NCBI GenBank assembly: GCA_964554875.1
Contig: CAZKQJ010000025.1
Coordinates: 1 to 64,000 of the forward strand
From: Marispirochaeta sp964554875
GTDB taxonomy: Bacteria; Spirochaetota; Spirochaetia; JC444; Marispirochaetaceae
Direction: 5' to 3'
DNA length: 64,000 nt
The notes under the pieces are model-generated. The model was given only the letters and a program-made list of their open reading frames with translations, did no database searches and was not told where the DNA came from. A program made the translations under genes and the position numbers. Positions 34,197 to 44,376 of the stretch are shown one piece after another (positions within the stretch are counted from its first letter, which is position 1; every line of letters begins with the position of its first letter).

Positions 34197-35867
34197 ATGC
34201 CCGCGGCGGACCTCTCTTCGAAGTATCTGAAACATCAGCTTATCGCCTATATCGGAAACAAGCGGAGACTTTTGCCCTCCCTGCACCGGCTTTTTCTGCG
34301 CCTGGAAGAGGAGCACCCTGTCCGCAGCATGCTGGATCCCTTTGCCGGAAGCGGTGCCGTGTCGCGCCTTGGACGCGCCATGGGTTACCGGGTTTATGCC
34401 AATGACTGGGAGGAGTACAGCAGGATACTGAACCGGGTCTATCTGAGGCTCAGCCCCGAGAAAACGGCGGGGCTCTTTTCCCGTTTCGGTGGTCTTGAGA
34501 AGCTCCTTGAAAAGCTTAATACCGATACAGCAGAAGCACAGGAGGCCTGCTTTTCCCGGTACTACGCTCCCCGGTCAACGAAAAACGCGGATTACCGTAC
34601 CGAGCGTCTCTTCTATACCCGGGAGAACGCTTTGTTTCTGGATAGGGTGCGGAGCTGGATTGAACAGGAATACCCGCCTGCAGCCACTAGGGACGAAAAA
34701 AGCCTGGATGAACGTGAACTTCTTATTGCCCTGCTTCTCTATGAGGCGGCAACCCACGCGAATACCTCCGGGGTCTTTAAAGCCTTCCACAAGGGCTTCG
34801 GCGGACACGGCTCCGATGCCCTGAAGCGTATCATGGCCCCCATGGAGCTGGAGTATCCCGTATTGTCCGACGGTCCCGCGGGAAAGGTCGGTTCCGCCGA
34901 TGCGGCCGAATGGGTCCGTGGCAAAAGCGCGGATCTCTGTTACCTCGACCCGCCCTATACCATTCACCAGTACGGAAGTAATTACCATATTCTGAACACC
35001 CTTGCCCGCTGGGACCGGCCGGAAGCTCCCCTGGATCTGGGAAAGGACGGGCGTCTCAAACGAAAGGCGGGTATCCGGGAAGACTGGGTCAGGACCCGGA
35101 GTGCCTACTGCACAAAAAAATCCGCTGCCGCTGCCCTGGAAAACCTGCTGGCCGGAATCGACTCCCGCTACATTGTGCTCAGTTACAACAGCGACGGTAT
35201 TATCTCCTTCGACGAGCTCTGTGATCTCCTCGCTGAAAGAGGCCGCCTCTCTGTTTTCGCCGACGATTACGTTCAGTACCGGGGAGGCAAACAGGGATTA
35301 AACAGAAAAAATCTTACCACCGAGTTCCAGCTCGTGGTGGAGAGTACACGGAAGCATCGTTCCATGGATACGGCCGGAATCCGTCGTTTTATCAGGCTCC
35401 AGAAACTCGGGCAGCTGCTGCAGGGGGGATTTCATCCAGGAAGACTTGCAGCGACGGGACTCCTACGAGGGGGAGTACTTTTTCTCGGGTCCATCGGGAG
35501 TGTCGCGGTTCCCCTCAAGGGAGGATTCAAACCCGACTCTTCCGGCCTTGGTCCGGATGATTTCAGCTGCCTTGGCGACGAGGAGATCGAAACGAGCCTG
35601 AAACTCCTTAAATCTGCCCGTTTTCAGGATAACCTGGAAGAGACGGAGGTTCTGCTTGACCTGATTTCCCGGACAGAAGGGAGTAACGCAGAGCTCCGCT
35701 TTCTGGAGGAGCGTTTTTTTCTGGTTCTCAAAAAACTGGCACATAAGAAATATCGTGATATTTACAAAGCTGTTTACCTGAAAGCCACAAAGATTATCTC
35801 AAGGGAAGGTGCTCTTCAAAGACTTCATTCCCTGAACGAGGTCGCTTTGCGGCGCTTCAATGGCTGA
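34197..35867 (+). CDS. D12-class adenine-specific DNA methyltransferase, orphan, with probable compensated frameshift
   Basis: The 556-residue product has a Dam/D12-type N6-adenine methylase domain in its first 370 residues: AYIGNKRRLL, SAM motif DPFAGSGAVSR and catalytic DPPY (LCYLDPPYTIHQYG). No restriction enzyme or specificity subunit is adjacent, so it is an orphan, perhaps regulatory. The C-terminal 170 residues are unknown. Between about 35424 and 35560 the frame gives a Gly/Leu-rich, acidic-poor peptide, whereas the frame one base further on gives natural-looking protein (FIQEDLQRRDSYEGEYFF). The switch falls on a run of six G (35423-35428). ATG 34197 has no ribosome site and is probably coupled to queD. 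Confidence 0.78.
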   Translation: MPAADLSSKYLKHQLIAYIGNKRRLLPSLHRLFLRLEEEHPVRSMLDPFAGSGAVSRLGRAMGYRVYANDWEEYSRILNRVYLRLSPEKTAGLFSRFGGLEKLLEKLNTDTAEAQEACFSRYYAPRSTKNADYRTERLFYTRENALFLDRVRSWIEQEYPPAATRDEKSLDERELLIALLLYEAATHANTSGVFKAFHKGFGGHGSDALKRIMAPMELEYPVLSDGPAGKVGSADAAEWVRGKSADLCYLDPPYTIHQYGSNYHILNTLARWDRPEAPLDLGKDGRLKRKAGIREDWVRTRSAYCTKKSAAAALENLLAGIDSRYIVLSYNSDGIISFDELCDLLAERGRLSVFADDYVQYRGGKQGLNRKNLTTEFQLVVESTRKHRSMDTAGIRRFIRLQKLGQLLQGGFHPGRLAATGLLRGGVLFLGSIGSVAVPLKGGFKPDSSGLGPDDFSCLGDEEIETSLKLLKSARFQDNLEETEVLLDLISRTEGSNAELRFLEERFFLVLKKLAHKKYRDIYKAVYLKATKIISREGALQRLHSLNEVALRRFNG

Positions 35868-36264
35868 GCTCCCAGGGCCAGCGGTTTATTCCGCCGAAAT
35901 CAACAATATTCGTATACCCCTCATTCTCAAGGATTCTTTTTGCCTGGGCTGAGCGGTTGCCTGAACGGCAGTAAAGAATTATCAGTGAATCCCTGGGTGC
36001 TGCAGGAAGGTTTTCCGCGATAATCTGAAGCGGCAGGTTGCGGGCTGTGGGGATATGGCCTGATGTATATTCAGCAGGAGTTCGGACATCAAGCAGCAGG
36101 TGGGGAGTACTTTGTTCTTCAACAAGCTGCCGCAGCTGCTCCGGGTCTCTGTACGTTGAAGAATCTCCCGGTTCCCGGGGATAGAGCGACAACAGGGTAA
36201 AGACGGCCAGTCCCAATATGACCAGGTACAGGACAATGCGCTTTGTTTCGAGTCTGTGTTTCAT
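35857..36264 (-). CDS. Membrane-anchored rhodanese-like protein
   Basis: A 135-residue protein with one N-terminal membrane helix (RIVLYLVILGLAVFTLLSLY) and a rhodanese domain (LLDVRTPAEYTSGHIPTA; active loop YCRSGNRS with the catalytic Cys). It probably faces the periplasm and could handle sulfur transfer or act as a binding module. Its end overlaps the methylase end by 11 bases in convergent orientation. Confidence 0.88.
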   Translation of the reverse strand: MKHRLETKRIVLYLVILGLAVFTLLSLYPREPGDSSTYRDPEQLRQLVEEQSTPHLLLDVRTPAEYTSGHIPTARNLPLQIIAENLPAAPRDSLIILYCRSGNRSAQAKRILENEGYTNIVDFGGINRWPWELSH

Positions 36265-36297
36265 GCTTTAAAGATAACAAAATGAGTAATGTTTGTG

Positions 36298-36339
36298 CAG
36301 AAAAAAATACCCGGCAGCCTGGCGGCATACCGGGTATTT
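36298..36339 (-). terminator. Rho-independent terminator of hflK-hflC
   Basis: AAATACCCGG and CCGGGTATTT (36305-36314 and 36330-36339) form a 10-base-pair stem with a 15-base loop; on the minus strand the stem is followed by TTTTTTT. It is 22 bases after the hflC stop. Confidence 0.9.
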
Positions 36340-36360
36340 GGCGTATCTGGGACCGAAGAT

Positions 36361-37362
36361 TTAACCGTCCTGATCGTAGAGGTACCTGAAGTACTCCATG
36401 TCGGTGGTCAGGGTCTTGTTGAACTTGTTCATGGTATTCCGGTAGCTCTCCAGGGAGCGCCAGAATATGGCGAACTCCTCGTCGGCGCTGTAGGCGTCGG
36501 CGTATATCTGGGCAGCCTGGCGGTCGGCGTTACCCTTCACAGTCTCCGCCTCGGTATAGGCCCGGGAAAGGATCGTACGTTTCTCGTTGTCCTGCTTTCC
36601 AAGCCAGAAGGCCTTCTGGCCTTCTCCCCGGGAGCGGAACTCCTGGGCCTTCTGGTTCCGTTCGGCAATCATCCGGTTGTAAACGCTTTCGGTCAGGTCG
36701 TCGGAGTAGCGGATCTGCCGGATTATGATATCGATCAGCTCGATGCCGTACTGGGGAGTTACCTTGCTCGCCGCGTCGAACATCTCCTCTGAGAGCCTGT
36801 TCCGCCCCTTGGCAACCTCCGGGTAGGTTTTGCTGGTGTCGATAATGGCCGGGGCCTCTTCCACAGGAATATCTTCAGCCTGTTCCTCTTCAGTATCCGC
36901 GGCAATCCGCACGATATCGCTGCGATCGATCTCGTTGATTACGTTACTGTTCCGGACGGCCTCAAAAAGGGGATTGTCGGCAATTACGGTGCGAATGGAG
37001 GAGTCGATAACCTCATCCAGTCTGGCGAAAGCCTGATTCACCGAGGTTACCGATTCATAAAAGAGGGTGGGATCGGTGATCTTCCACCTGGCGGTGGCAT
37101 CGACCCAGATAAACTGGTTCTCCGCCGTCGGCAGTCTCTGGGCGTCACCGTCCCAGGAAAGGATTTTCTTGGGGTACTTAACCACCGTATCGATTACGGG
37201 CATCTTGAATTTCAAACCCGCGTCCCGGGAGGTAGAGACGATGGCGCCGAAGCGGGTAACCACCGCCTGTTCACCTTCAAACAGGATGTAGAAGGGCCCC
37301 AGGGCCACGAATACAACCAGAAGTACAGCTACTACTATTAGTACGGTTGCAAGTTGTTTCAT
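36361..37362 (-). CDS. hflC: Membrane protease regulator HflC
   Basis: A 333-residue SPFH/prohibitin-family protein with one N-terminal membrane helix (TVLIVVAVLLVVFVALGPFYIL) and a PHB domain (GEQAVVTRFG...). With HflK it forms a large ring that surrounds and moderates the FtsH protease. It follows hflK by one base. An insertion rich in acid around residues 150-180 (DTEEEQAEDIPVEEAP) is longer than in the enterobacterial protein. Confidence 0.92.
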   Translation of the reverse strand: MKQLATVLIVVAVLLVVFVALGPFYILFEGEQAVVTRFGAIVSTSRDAGLKFKMPVIDTVVKYPKKILSWDGDAQRLPTAENQFIWVDATARWKITDPTLFYESVTSVNQAFARLDEVIDSSIRTVIADNPLFEAVRNSNVINEIDRSDIVRIAADTEEEQAEDIPVEEAPAIIDTSKTYPEVAKGRNRLSEEMFDAASKVTPQYGIELIDIIIRQIRYSDDLTESVYNRMIAERNQKAQEFRSRGEGQKAFWLGKQDNEKRTILSRAYTEAETVKGNADRQAAQIYADAYSADEEFAIFWRSLESYRNTMNKFNKTLTTDMEYFRYLYDQDG

Positions 37363-37363
37363 A

Positions 37364-38341
37364 TTACAGTCCTCCCTGTCCCTGGAGGTTCTTCAGGGGT
37401 AGAAAGTTCTCCAGATTGCGATCGATTAGATCGGTTCCCGGGTCATTGCCGAAGACGTCCTCTATCATTTCGATGTAGAGCCTGGAGCGGGTTACGTCCG
37501 GGTTTCGCCGGTACTCCTGCAGTACCGAGGTAAAACGGGCAACGTCTCCCTGGGCCCGGTTGACCTTTTCCGCTGCATATCCCTGGGCCTCCTGTACCAG
37601 CTGCTGGGCCTGTCCCTTGGCCTTGGGGATTTCCTTGTTGTAGGCTTCCTGACCTTCGTTGATCAGCCGCTCCATATCCTGGATTGCCTTGTTGACGTCT
37701 TCGAAGGCATCCTGCACAGAACCGGCAGGGGGAACAATGTTACGCAGCTTGACGGTAGTAACGTTGATTCCAAGACCGTAGCCGCCGAGAATCTCGTTCA
37801 TGGTGTCCTGGGCATGGATCTCGATGTTGGTTCGTTCCGAGCCGATAACGTCAAATATGGTCCGGTCGCCGACAAGGCGGCTTACCACCGACTGGGAGAT
37901 GTCCCGGATGGTCCGCTCCCTGTTTTCGACGTTGAAAAGCCAGGCCCGTGGATCGACGATGCGGTACTGGATGGTCCATTCCACGTCGACGATGTTCAGG
38001 TCGCCGGTGAGCATGATGGACTCCTCGGGAAAATCCGCCCTGGAATAGACGGAGCTTACTCCGGCCCGTTCGGTGCGGAAGCCGAACTGCTCGGTCTGGA
38101 TTACCTGGGTGGGAACATTGTAGTTCCGTTCGATGCCGAAGGGCAGTTTAAACTGCAGTCCCGGCCCGGTGATTGTTTTGAAATTGCCCAGAAAGAGAAT
38201 CACCGCCTGCTCTGTCTGGTCGACAACGTAGAAACTCGACATGATGGTACCGGCGATTATCAGTACAACAATCGCCAATATTATCATTTTCGGCCGCACC
38301 GGAAAGGGAAAACCTTTCGGTGTCTGGTTACGGTCCGACAT
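37364..38341 (-). CDS. hflK: Membrane protease regulator HflK
   Basis: A 325-residue SPFH-domain partner of HflC with one N-terminal helix (KMIILAIVVLIIAGTIM) and the HflK-type start of the PHB domain (VVDQTEQAVILFLGNF). The glycine-rich N-terminal tail of the enterobacterial protein is missing. Translation begins at ATG 38341 after an AGGAGGT site. The two genes form an operon ended by the terminator described above. Confidence 0.92.
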   Translation of the reverse strand: MSDRNQTPKGFPFPVRPKMIILAIVVLIIAGTIMSSFYVVDQTEQAVILFLGNFKTITGPGLQFKLPFGIERNYNVPTQVIQTEQFGFRTERAGVSSVYSRADFPEESIMLTGDLNIVDVEWTIQYRIVDPRAWLFNVENRERTIRDISQSVVSRLVGDRTIFDVIGSERTNIEIHAQDTMNEILGGYGLGINVTTVKLRNIVPPAGSVQDAFEDVNKAIQDMERLINEGQEAYNKEIPKAKGQAQQLVQEAQGYAAEKVNRAQGDVARFTSVLQEYRRNPDVTRSRLYIEMIEDVFGNDPGTDLIDRNLENFLPLKNLQGQGGL

Positions 38342-38470
38342 AAGACCTCCTGTTAATCTTACTGAACGTCTCCCTTGGTTAAAGGATGCGCCGTATCAGC
38401 TAAAGGGTACTTCCCTGTGCATCGAGCGTCAAGGGATGTCCTGCTTTGTCCCCGGGATATATCCTTTCTC

Positions 38471-38499
38471 TTGCAACAGGGGCAATTATTCCCTATAGT
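38471..38499 (+). promoter_or_regulatory. Predicted promoter of metG, leaderless layout
   Basis: TTGCAA (38471-38476), a 17-base spacer and TATAGT (38494-38499). Only 8 bases separate the -10 from the metG ATG, and there is no ribosome site, so transcription should begin about at the start codon. Confidence 0.6.
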
Positions 38500-38507
38500 G
38501 ATGATCT

Positions 38508-40688
<2,181 letters not shown>

Positions 40689-40690
40689 TT

Positions 40691-41692
40691 ATGCCCGGGG
40701 CGATGATGGAAACAGTTTCTCTTGACGAGCTCGACGGCTATGACAACCTGCTTCAGTCCGGCTACTGGGGAAGAGTAAAGGAGAGCTTCGGCTGGACTCC
40801 CTTCGCCTTCAGTTTCAATGATCAACCCCTTCTGGTTCTCGTGCGGCGGCTGCCCTTTGGTCAGGGCATTGCCTACGTGCCTCATGGTCCTGTCAACGAG
40901 GTGGAGCCTCACTTCTTTGCCCTTTTTGCGAGGAATATGGTTCCCTCCCTTCCGGACTACGTTAGCTTTATACGCTTTGATCTTCCCTGGAGGATTCCTT
41001 CGGTGGAGGAGAGAAGGGCCTTTCTCGGGTCTCCTTTTAAAAAAGCCCCCGTGGACGTTCAGCCACCCGATACAGTTGTTCTGTCCTTGAAAGCGAGCGA
41101 AGAGGAGATTCTTGCGGGGATGAAAAAAAAGACCCGCTACAATATACGTCTGGCGGGTAAAAAAGGAGTCTCCCTGCGCAGCGGCAGCATAAAGGACCTG
41201 GAAACCTGGTACGATATCTACCGGGAGACCGCGGAGCGGGACGGCATCAGCATCCACTCAATGGATTATTACCGAAAGGTCTTTCAGGAAGGACTCAAGC
41301 GAAAAAATCCCTCCGTACGGCTTCTGCTGGCAGAGATTGAAGGGGAGGTTGTGGCGGGGATTATCATTGTCCTCCACGGAAAATCCGCCACCTACCTTTA
41401 TGGAGCCTCCCGGTCGGTACACAGGAACTTTATGCCCACCTACCTGCTGCAGTGGGAAGCTATTCGACAGGCAAAGCATCATGGCTGTGAAAGCTACGAC
41501 CTCTATGGAATACCTCCCTTCGACGACAGGGAGCATCCCATGAGCGGGCTCTACCGGTTTAAAACGGGATTTGGAGGGCAGATTATAAACCGTGCGGGCT
41601 GCTGGGATTTTCCAGTCCGCCCCGGAGCCTATGCCCTCTATCGAATAGCCGAGAAAGCGAGAAACTACTACTACAAACGTCTCCGCCGCTGA
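40691..41692 (+). CDS. FemAB-family aminoacyltransferase (peptidoglycan bridge type)
   Basis: The 333-residue protein has the double GNAT fold of FemX/FemAB/MurM enzymes: MKKKTRYNIRLAGKKGV and the C-terminal YDLYGIPPF...SGLYRFKTGFGG are the typical blocks. Such enzymes transfer an amino acid from aminoacyl-tRNA to the side chain of the peptidoglycan precursor. It follows metG by two bases and converges on murD, whose product belongs to the same pathway. Glycine attached to ornithine is known in Borrelia wall peptides, so glycyl transfer is a reasonable guess. The start could be ATG 40691 or 40703; neither has a ribosome site. Confidence 0.85.
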   Translation: MPGAMMETVSLDELDGYDNLLQSGYWGRVKESFGWTPFAFSFNDQPLLVLVRRLPFGQGIAYVPHGPVNEVEPHFFALFARNMVPSLPDYVSFIRFDLPWRIPSVEERRAFLGSPFKKAPVDVQPPDTVVLSLKASEEEILAGMKKKTRYNIRLAGKKGVSLRSGSIKDLETWYDIYRETAERDGISIHSMDYYRKVFQEGLKRKNPSVRLLLAEIEGEVVAGIIIVLHGKSATYLYGASRSVHRNFMPTYLLQWEAIRQAKHHGCESYDLYGIPPFDDREHPMSGLYRFKTGFGGQIINRAGCWDFPVRPGAYALYRIAEKARNYYYKRLRR

Positions 41693-43105
41693 TTACAGCT
41701 TGCCTGTCCCTGCAAGAGTGCGAACATACTCCCTGAACAGGTCTCCCCGATGAAACTCGTTTTTGAACATGCCGAAGGAAGCGCATCCAGGCGAAAGCAG
41801 TACAACATCACCGGGTCGGGCCTCTTTCTGCGCCTTGCCAAGGGCTGTTTTCAGGGAATCAAAGGGGCCCTGATGCCGGATACCGGCTTCCCGGGCGGCG
41901 GATACAAAACGGGGCGTGGCGTTTCCTTCCAGCAGGTAGAGCCCTGCCAACCTGCGCAGGGCATCGGGAAACCCCGAAAAATCCAGTTCCTTGTCAGTGC
42001 CTCCGGCGATAAGCCGCACGGGAGCATCATAGCTTCCGATGGCAGCGGCCGTTGCTTCAGGAATTGTGGCTGCGCTGTCGTTTACATACAGCACCCCGTC
42101 GATACGGGCCACTTCTTCCAGGCGGTGAGGAATCCCGCGGAAATCCGCCAGTCCGGAGCTTACAGTCTTCGGCGGGACCCCGGCGGAAGCGAGCATCACC
42201 GCAGCGGCCAGGAGATTAAGCCTGTTATGGGTACCGGGAACTGCCAGCTTCTGGGTGAGAATTTCCAGCTCCTTTCCGTTCATACGCAGAAAACCTCTGG
42301 TCCCCTTCAGAAAGCCTCCTTCCAGCGGCTCGGGCAGGGGTTCTCCTGAAAAGTAGAGAACCTTTGCTCCGGATTGGGCGGCGTATCTTTTTCCATAGGG
42401 ATCGTCAAAATTAAAGATGGAGATGTCCCCAAAATCCTGGTTGGAGAAGATCAGGGCCTTATCGGCGACATAATCTTCGAAGCTGTCATAACGGTTTTGG
42501 TGGTCATGCATGATATTGGTTATCATGCTGTAGCGGGGTTTCAGGACCTCCCTGGGCATACAATCCGCCAGTTGCCAGGATGAGAGCTCCAGAACCACCG
42601 GTGCGCCGCTCTCTTTCAGGGTGCCGTTTTTCATGTCCCTGAGAAGAAAATTCAGGGGACTGATGGTGATATTTCCACCCAGGTCGGTTCCGGGATCGAT
42701 TTTCGACAGAACATGGTGTACCGCGCTGGCGGTGGTGGATTTTCCCTTGGTCCCGGTTATTGCAAAAACATCTCTCGAGCTAAGGGAAAAGAAAACCGCG
42801 ATATCGCTGCTTACCTTTTTTGCGGCCTTGAGGTATTTCGAATTCGGAGGAACGGCGGGATTTTTTATTACCAGGTCCGCCTCGGAGAAATCTTCGAAGC
42901 GGTGTTCCCCCAGACGGTATTCTATTTTCAGATCCTCAAGCTCGGCAAGGGATCCTTCAAGATCCTCGGAGCGTCTCAAATCGCTTACCAGCACCCGGGC
43001 TCCGAGGCTGGAGAAAAAACGGGCTGCCGCGGCGCCGCCGCCGTGGAGTCCCAGTCCCATAATAGTTATCCGCATGCCGGGAATATCTTCAAGTCGCAGT
43101 TTCAA
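41693..43105 (-). CDS. murD: UDP-MurNAc-L-alanine--D-glutamate ligase
   Basis: Adds D-glutamate during peptidoglycan precursor synthesis. The protein of about 470 residues has the Rossmann start ITIMGLGLHGGG, the P-loop ITGTKGKSTTAS, LELSSWQL and the C-terminal VLLSPGCASFGMF. The start is chosen as TTG 43105, which has AAGGAG seven bases upstream; TTG 43111 is too close to the site, and ATG 43075 would remove ten residues. It overlaps the upstream hypothetical gene by 17 bases, implying coupling. Confidence 0.93.
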   Translation of the reverse strand: MKLRLEDIPGMRITIMGLGLHGGGAAAARFFSSLGARVLVSDLRRSEDLEGSLAELEDLKIEYRLGEHRFEDFSEADLVIKNPAVPPNSKYLKAAKKVSSDIAVFFSLSSRDVFAITGTKGKSTTASAVHHVLSKIDPGTDLGGNITISPLNFLLRDMKNGTLKESGAPVVLELSSWQLADCMPREVLKPRYSMITNIMHDHQNRYDSFEDYVADKALIFSNQDFGDISIFNFDDPYGKRYAAQSGAKVLYFSGEPLPEPLEGGFLKGTRGFLRMNGKELEILTQKLAVPGTHNRLNLLAAAVMLASAGVPPKTVSSGLADFRGIPHRLEEVARIDGVLYVNDSAATIPEATAAAIGSYDAPVRLIAGGTDKELDFSGFPDALRRLAGLYLLEGNATPRFVSAAREAGIRHQGPFDSLKTALGKAQKEARPGDVVLLSPGCASFGMFKNEFHRGDLFREYVRTLAGTGKL

Positions 43106-44039
43106 GCACAAACTCCTTCATGTCGTGTTCGTTCAGGTATCGTTTAAAACGTATTCCCTCCCAGACATTGTTCCAGACAGAGGGAACCCGTTCTTTCAGG
43201 GAGCTGAAGATCGGCAGATCCGGACGGAATGACTCTTTTGTCAGGTATCTTTGAATATCTTCTATTTCGGGTTCTATGAACTCAAGGGCTCTCCGCAGAC
43301 GGGGTACTCCCCGACGCCGTCCCTCGGGACCGGAATCAATCAGGGAGTGGCAGACTGACCGGTATTTACAGGTGAAGGGGTAGTAAGGGTAGAGACTTGT
43401 TCCTTCGGGTATGAAAAGACGGGAAAAAAACTTCGTCAATTCGTGGTCAATCCATATTCCCTGGACAAAATAGCCCCTGCCTGTTTCGCCAATCCAGGTC
43501 TGGGAGATAATCTGCTTAACAATAAACCCTGTAACTCGTCGTTCTTCCAAAAGTATATCATCCAGAGGGATCAGATCGCAGTCCAGGTAGATTTTCCGGG
43601 TACGGTAGCGGGGGGTAAGGTCATTGCCGCCGGGGTCGATCATTTCTCCGTCATGGGTCCGGAAGCTCAGGTCAAGGCGCCCAAGATATAAGAAGGAGAG
43701 TTTGTTGAGCCGAAAAACCTGAAAGAAACAGGGTCTGAGGACCTCCGCGGCATCAAAATAGTAGCTTGTGTCATAAAAAAAACCGGGAATATGGGGGAGA
43801 AGTTCTTCGATAATCCGCCGCAAAGGGGTAAGATATGCCTCTTTTGGGGTGTCCTGTCGAATATCGTGATGGATAGGGATTCCGGGAACCTCGATTTCTT
43901 CGGGCAATTCAAGAAAGAACTCCTCGTTCTGGTTGAAATGCTGCGGCAGCATGCTGTCTTCGGGTAATGCGGAACGGATCATCTCATTGATCCGGGCATC
44001 AGTATACCGGACCGGTATGGTATTGACGGTGGTATCCAC
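43089..44039 (-). CDS. Conserved-looking protein of unknown function upstream of murD
   Basis: I do not recognise this 316-residue protein. It has no signal peptide or membrane helix. It is rich in aromatic residues, contains four cysteines (one pair close together in the FTCKYRSVCHSL segment), and alternates beta-like stretches (FFQVFRLNKLSFLYLGRLDLSF) with a charged C-terminus (WEGIRFKRYLNEHDMKEF). Its 17-base overlap with murD makes a role in wall synthesis or division possible, but this rests on position only. Confidence 0.7.
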   Translation of the reverse strand: MDTTVNTIPVRYTDARINEMIRSALPEDSMLPQHFNQNEEFFLELPEEIEVPGIPIHHDIRQDTPKEAYLTPLRRIIEELLPHIPGFFYDTSYYFDAAEVLRPCFFQVFRLNKLSFLYLGRLDLSFRTHDGEMIDPGGNDLTPRYRTRKIYLDCDLIPLDDILLEERRVTGFIVKQIISQTWIGETGRGYFVQGIWIDHELTKFFSRLFIPEGTSLYPYYPFTCKYRSVCHSLIDSGPEGRRRGVPRLRRALEFIEPEIEDIQRYLTKESFRPDLPIFSSLKERVPSVWNNVWEGIRFKRYLNEHDMKEFVLETAT

Positions 44040-44112
44040 TACAGGACATCATACAGGCATAGCGGGCGAAATTCAACATCAAGAACAATTCCGATAAAGC
44101 TTGCCGGGGCCC

Positions 44113-44142
44113 TTGACTTAGATGCTGCTTACCCTGCATACT
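44113..44142 (+). promoter_or_regulatory. Candidate promoter of the COX24-type small gene
   Basis: TTGACT (44113-44118), an 18-base spacer and CATACT (44137-44142), 5/6 and 4/6 matches. The gene starts 80 bases downstream. Confidence 0.42.
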
Positions 44143-44222
44143 CCCACATAACTTGTTTAGTATCTTAGGATTATGTATTCCTGAATACATTCCAAAACTA
44201 AAAGAGAAAGGAGCCGGTTGCT

Positions 44223-44312
44223 GTGCCTTGCGGACGAAAAAGAAAGCGACATAAGATTGCGACCCATAAGCGGAAAAAAAAGCTTCGGAAGAACCGACAT
44301 AAGAAGAAATAA
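44223..44312 (+). CDS. 29-residue COX24/AURKAIP1 (mS38-type) small ribosomal protein candidate
   Basis: A GTG-initiated frame of 29 codons plus stop, with AAAGGAG 9 bases upstream. The peptide begins MPCGRKRKRH and is almost entirely Lys, Arg and His, ending KKK. It matches the short bacterial members of the AURKAIP1/COX24 domain family, related to mitochondrial mS38 and to the mycobacterial bS22 of the small ribosomal subunit. The length is too short for usual gene calling. Its neighbours are a divergent hypothetical gene and the FlgH-like gene. A ribosome association is inferred from the family. Confidence 0.85.
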   Translation: MPCGRKRKRHKIATHKRKKKLRKNRHKKK

Positions 44313-44324
44313 CAGGGTTAATCA

Positions 44325-44370
44325 GGGATTGGCCGTCTTTTGTGTGCCAATCCCCGAACCTTGAAGGTTC
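44325..44370 (+). promoter_or_regulatory. Two successive hairpins in the leader of the FlgH-like gene
   Basis: GGGATTGGC/GCCAATCCC (44325-44333, 44346-44354) is a 9-base-pair stem, followed by GAACCT/AGGTTC (44356-44370), whose right arm includes the GAAGG that would serve as ribosome site for ATG 44377. No T run follows, so these are more likely translational or pausing elements than a terminator. Confidence 0.5.
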
Positions 44371-44376
44371 TCCGAT

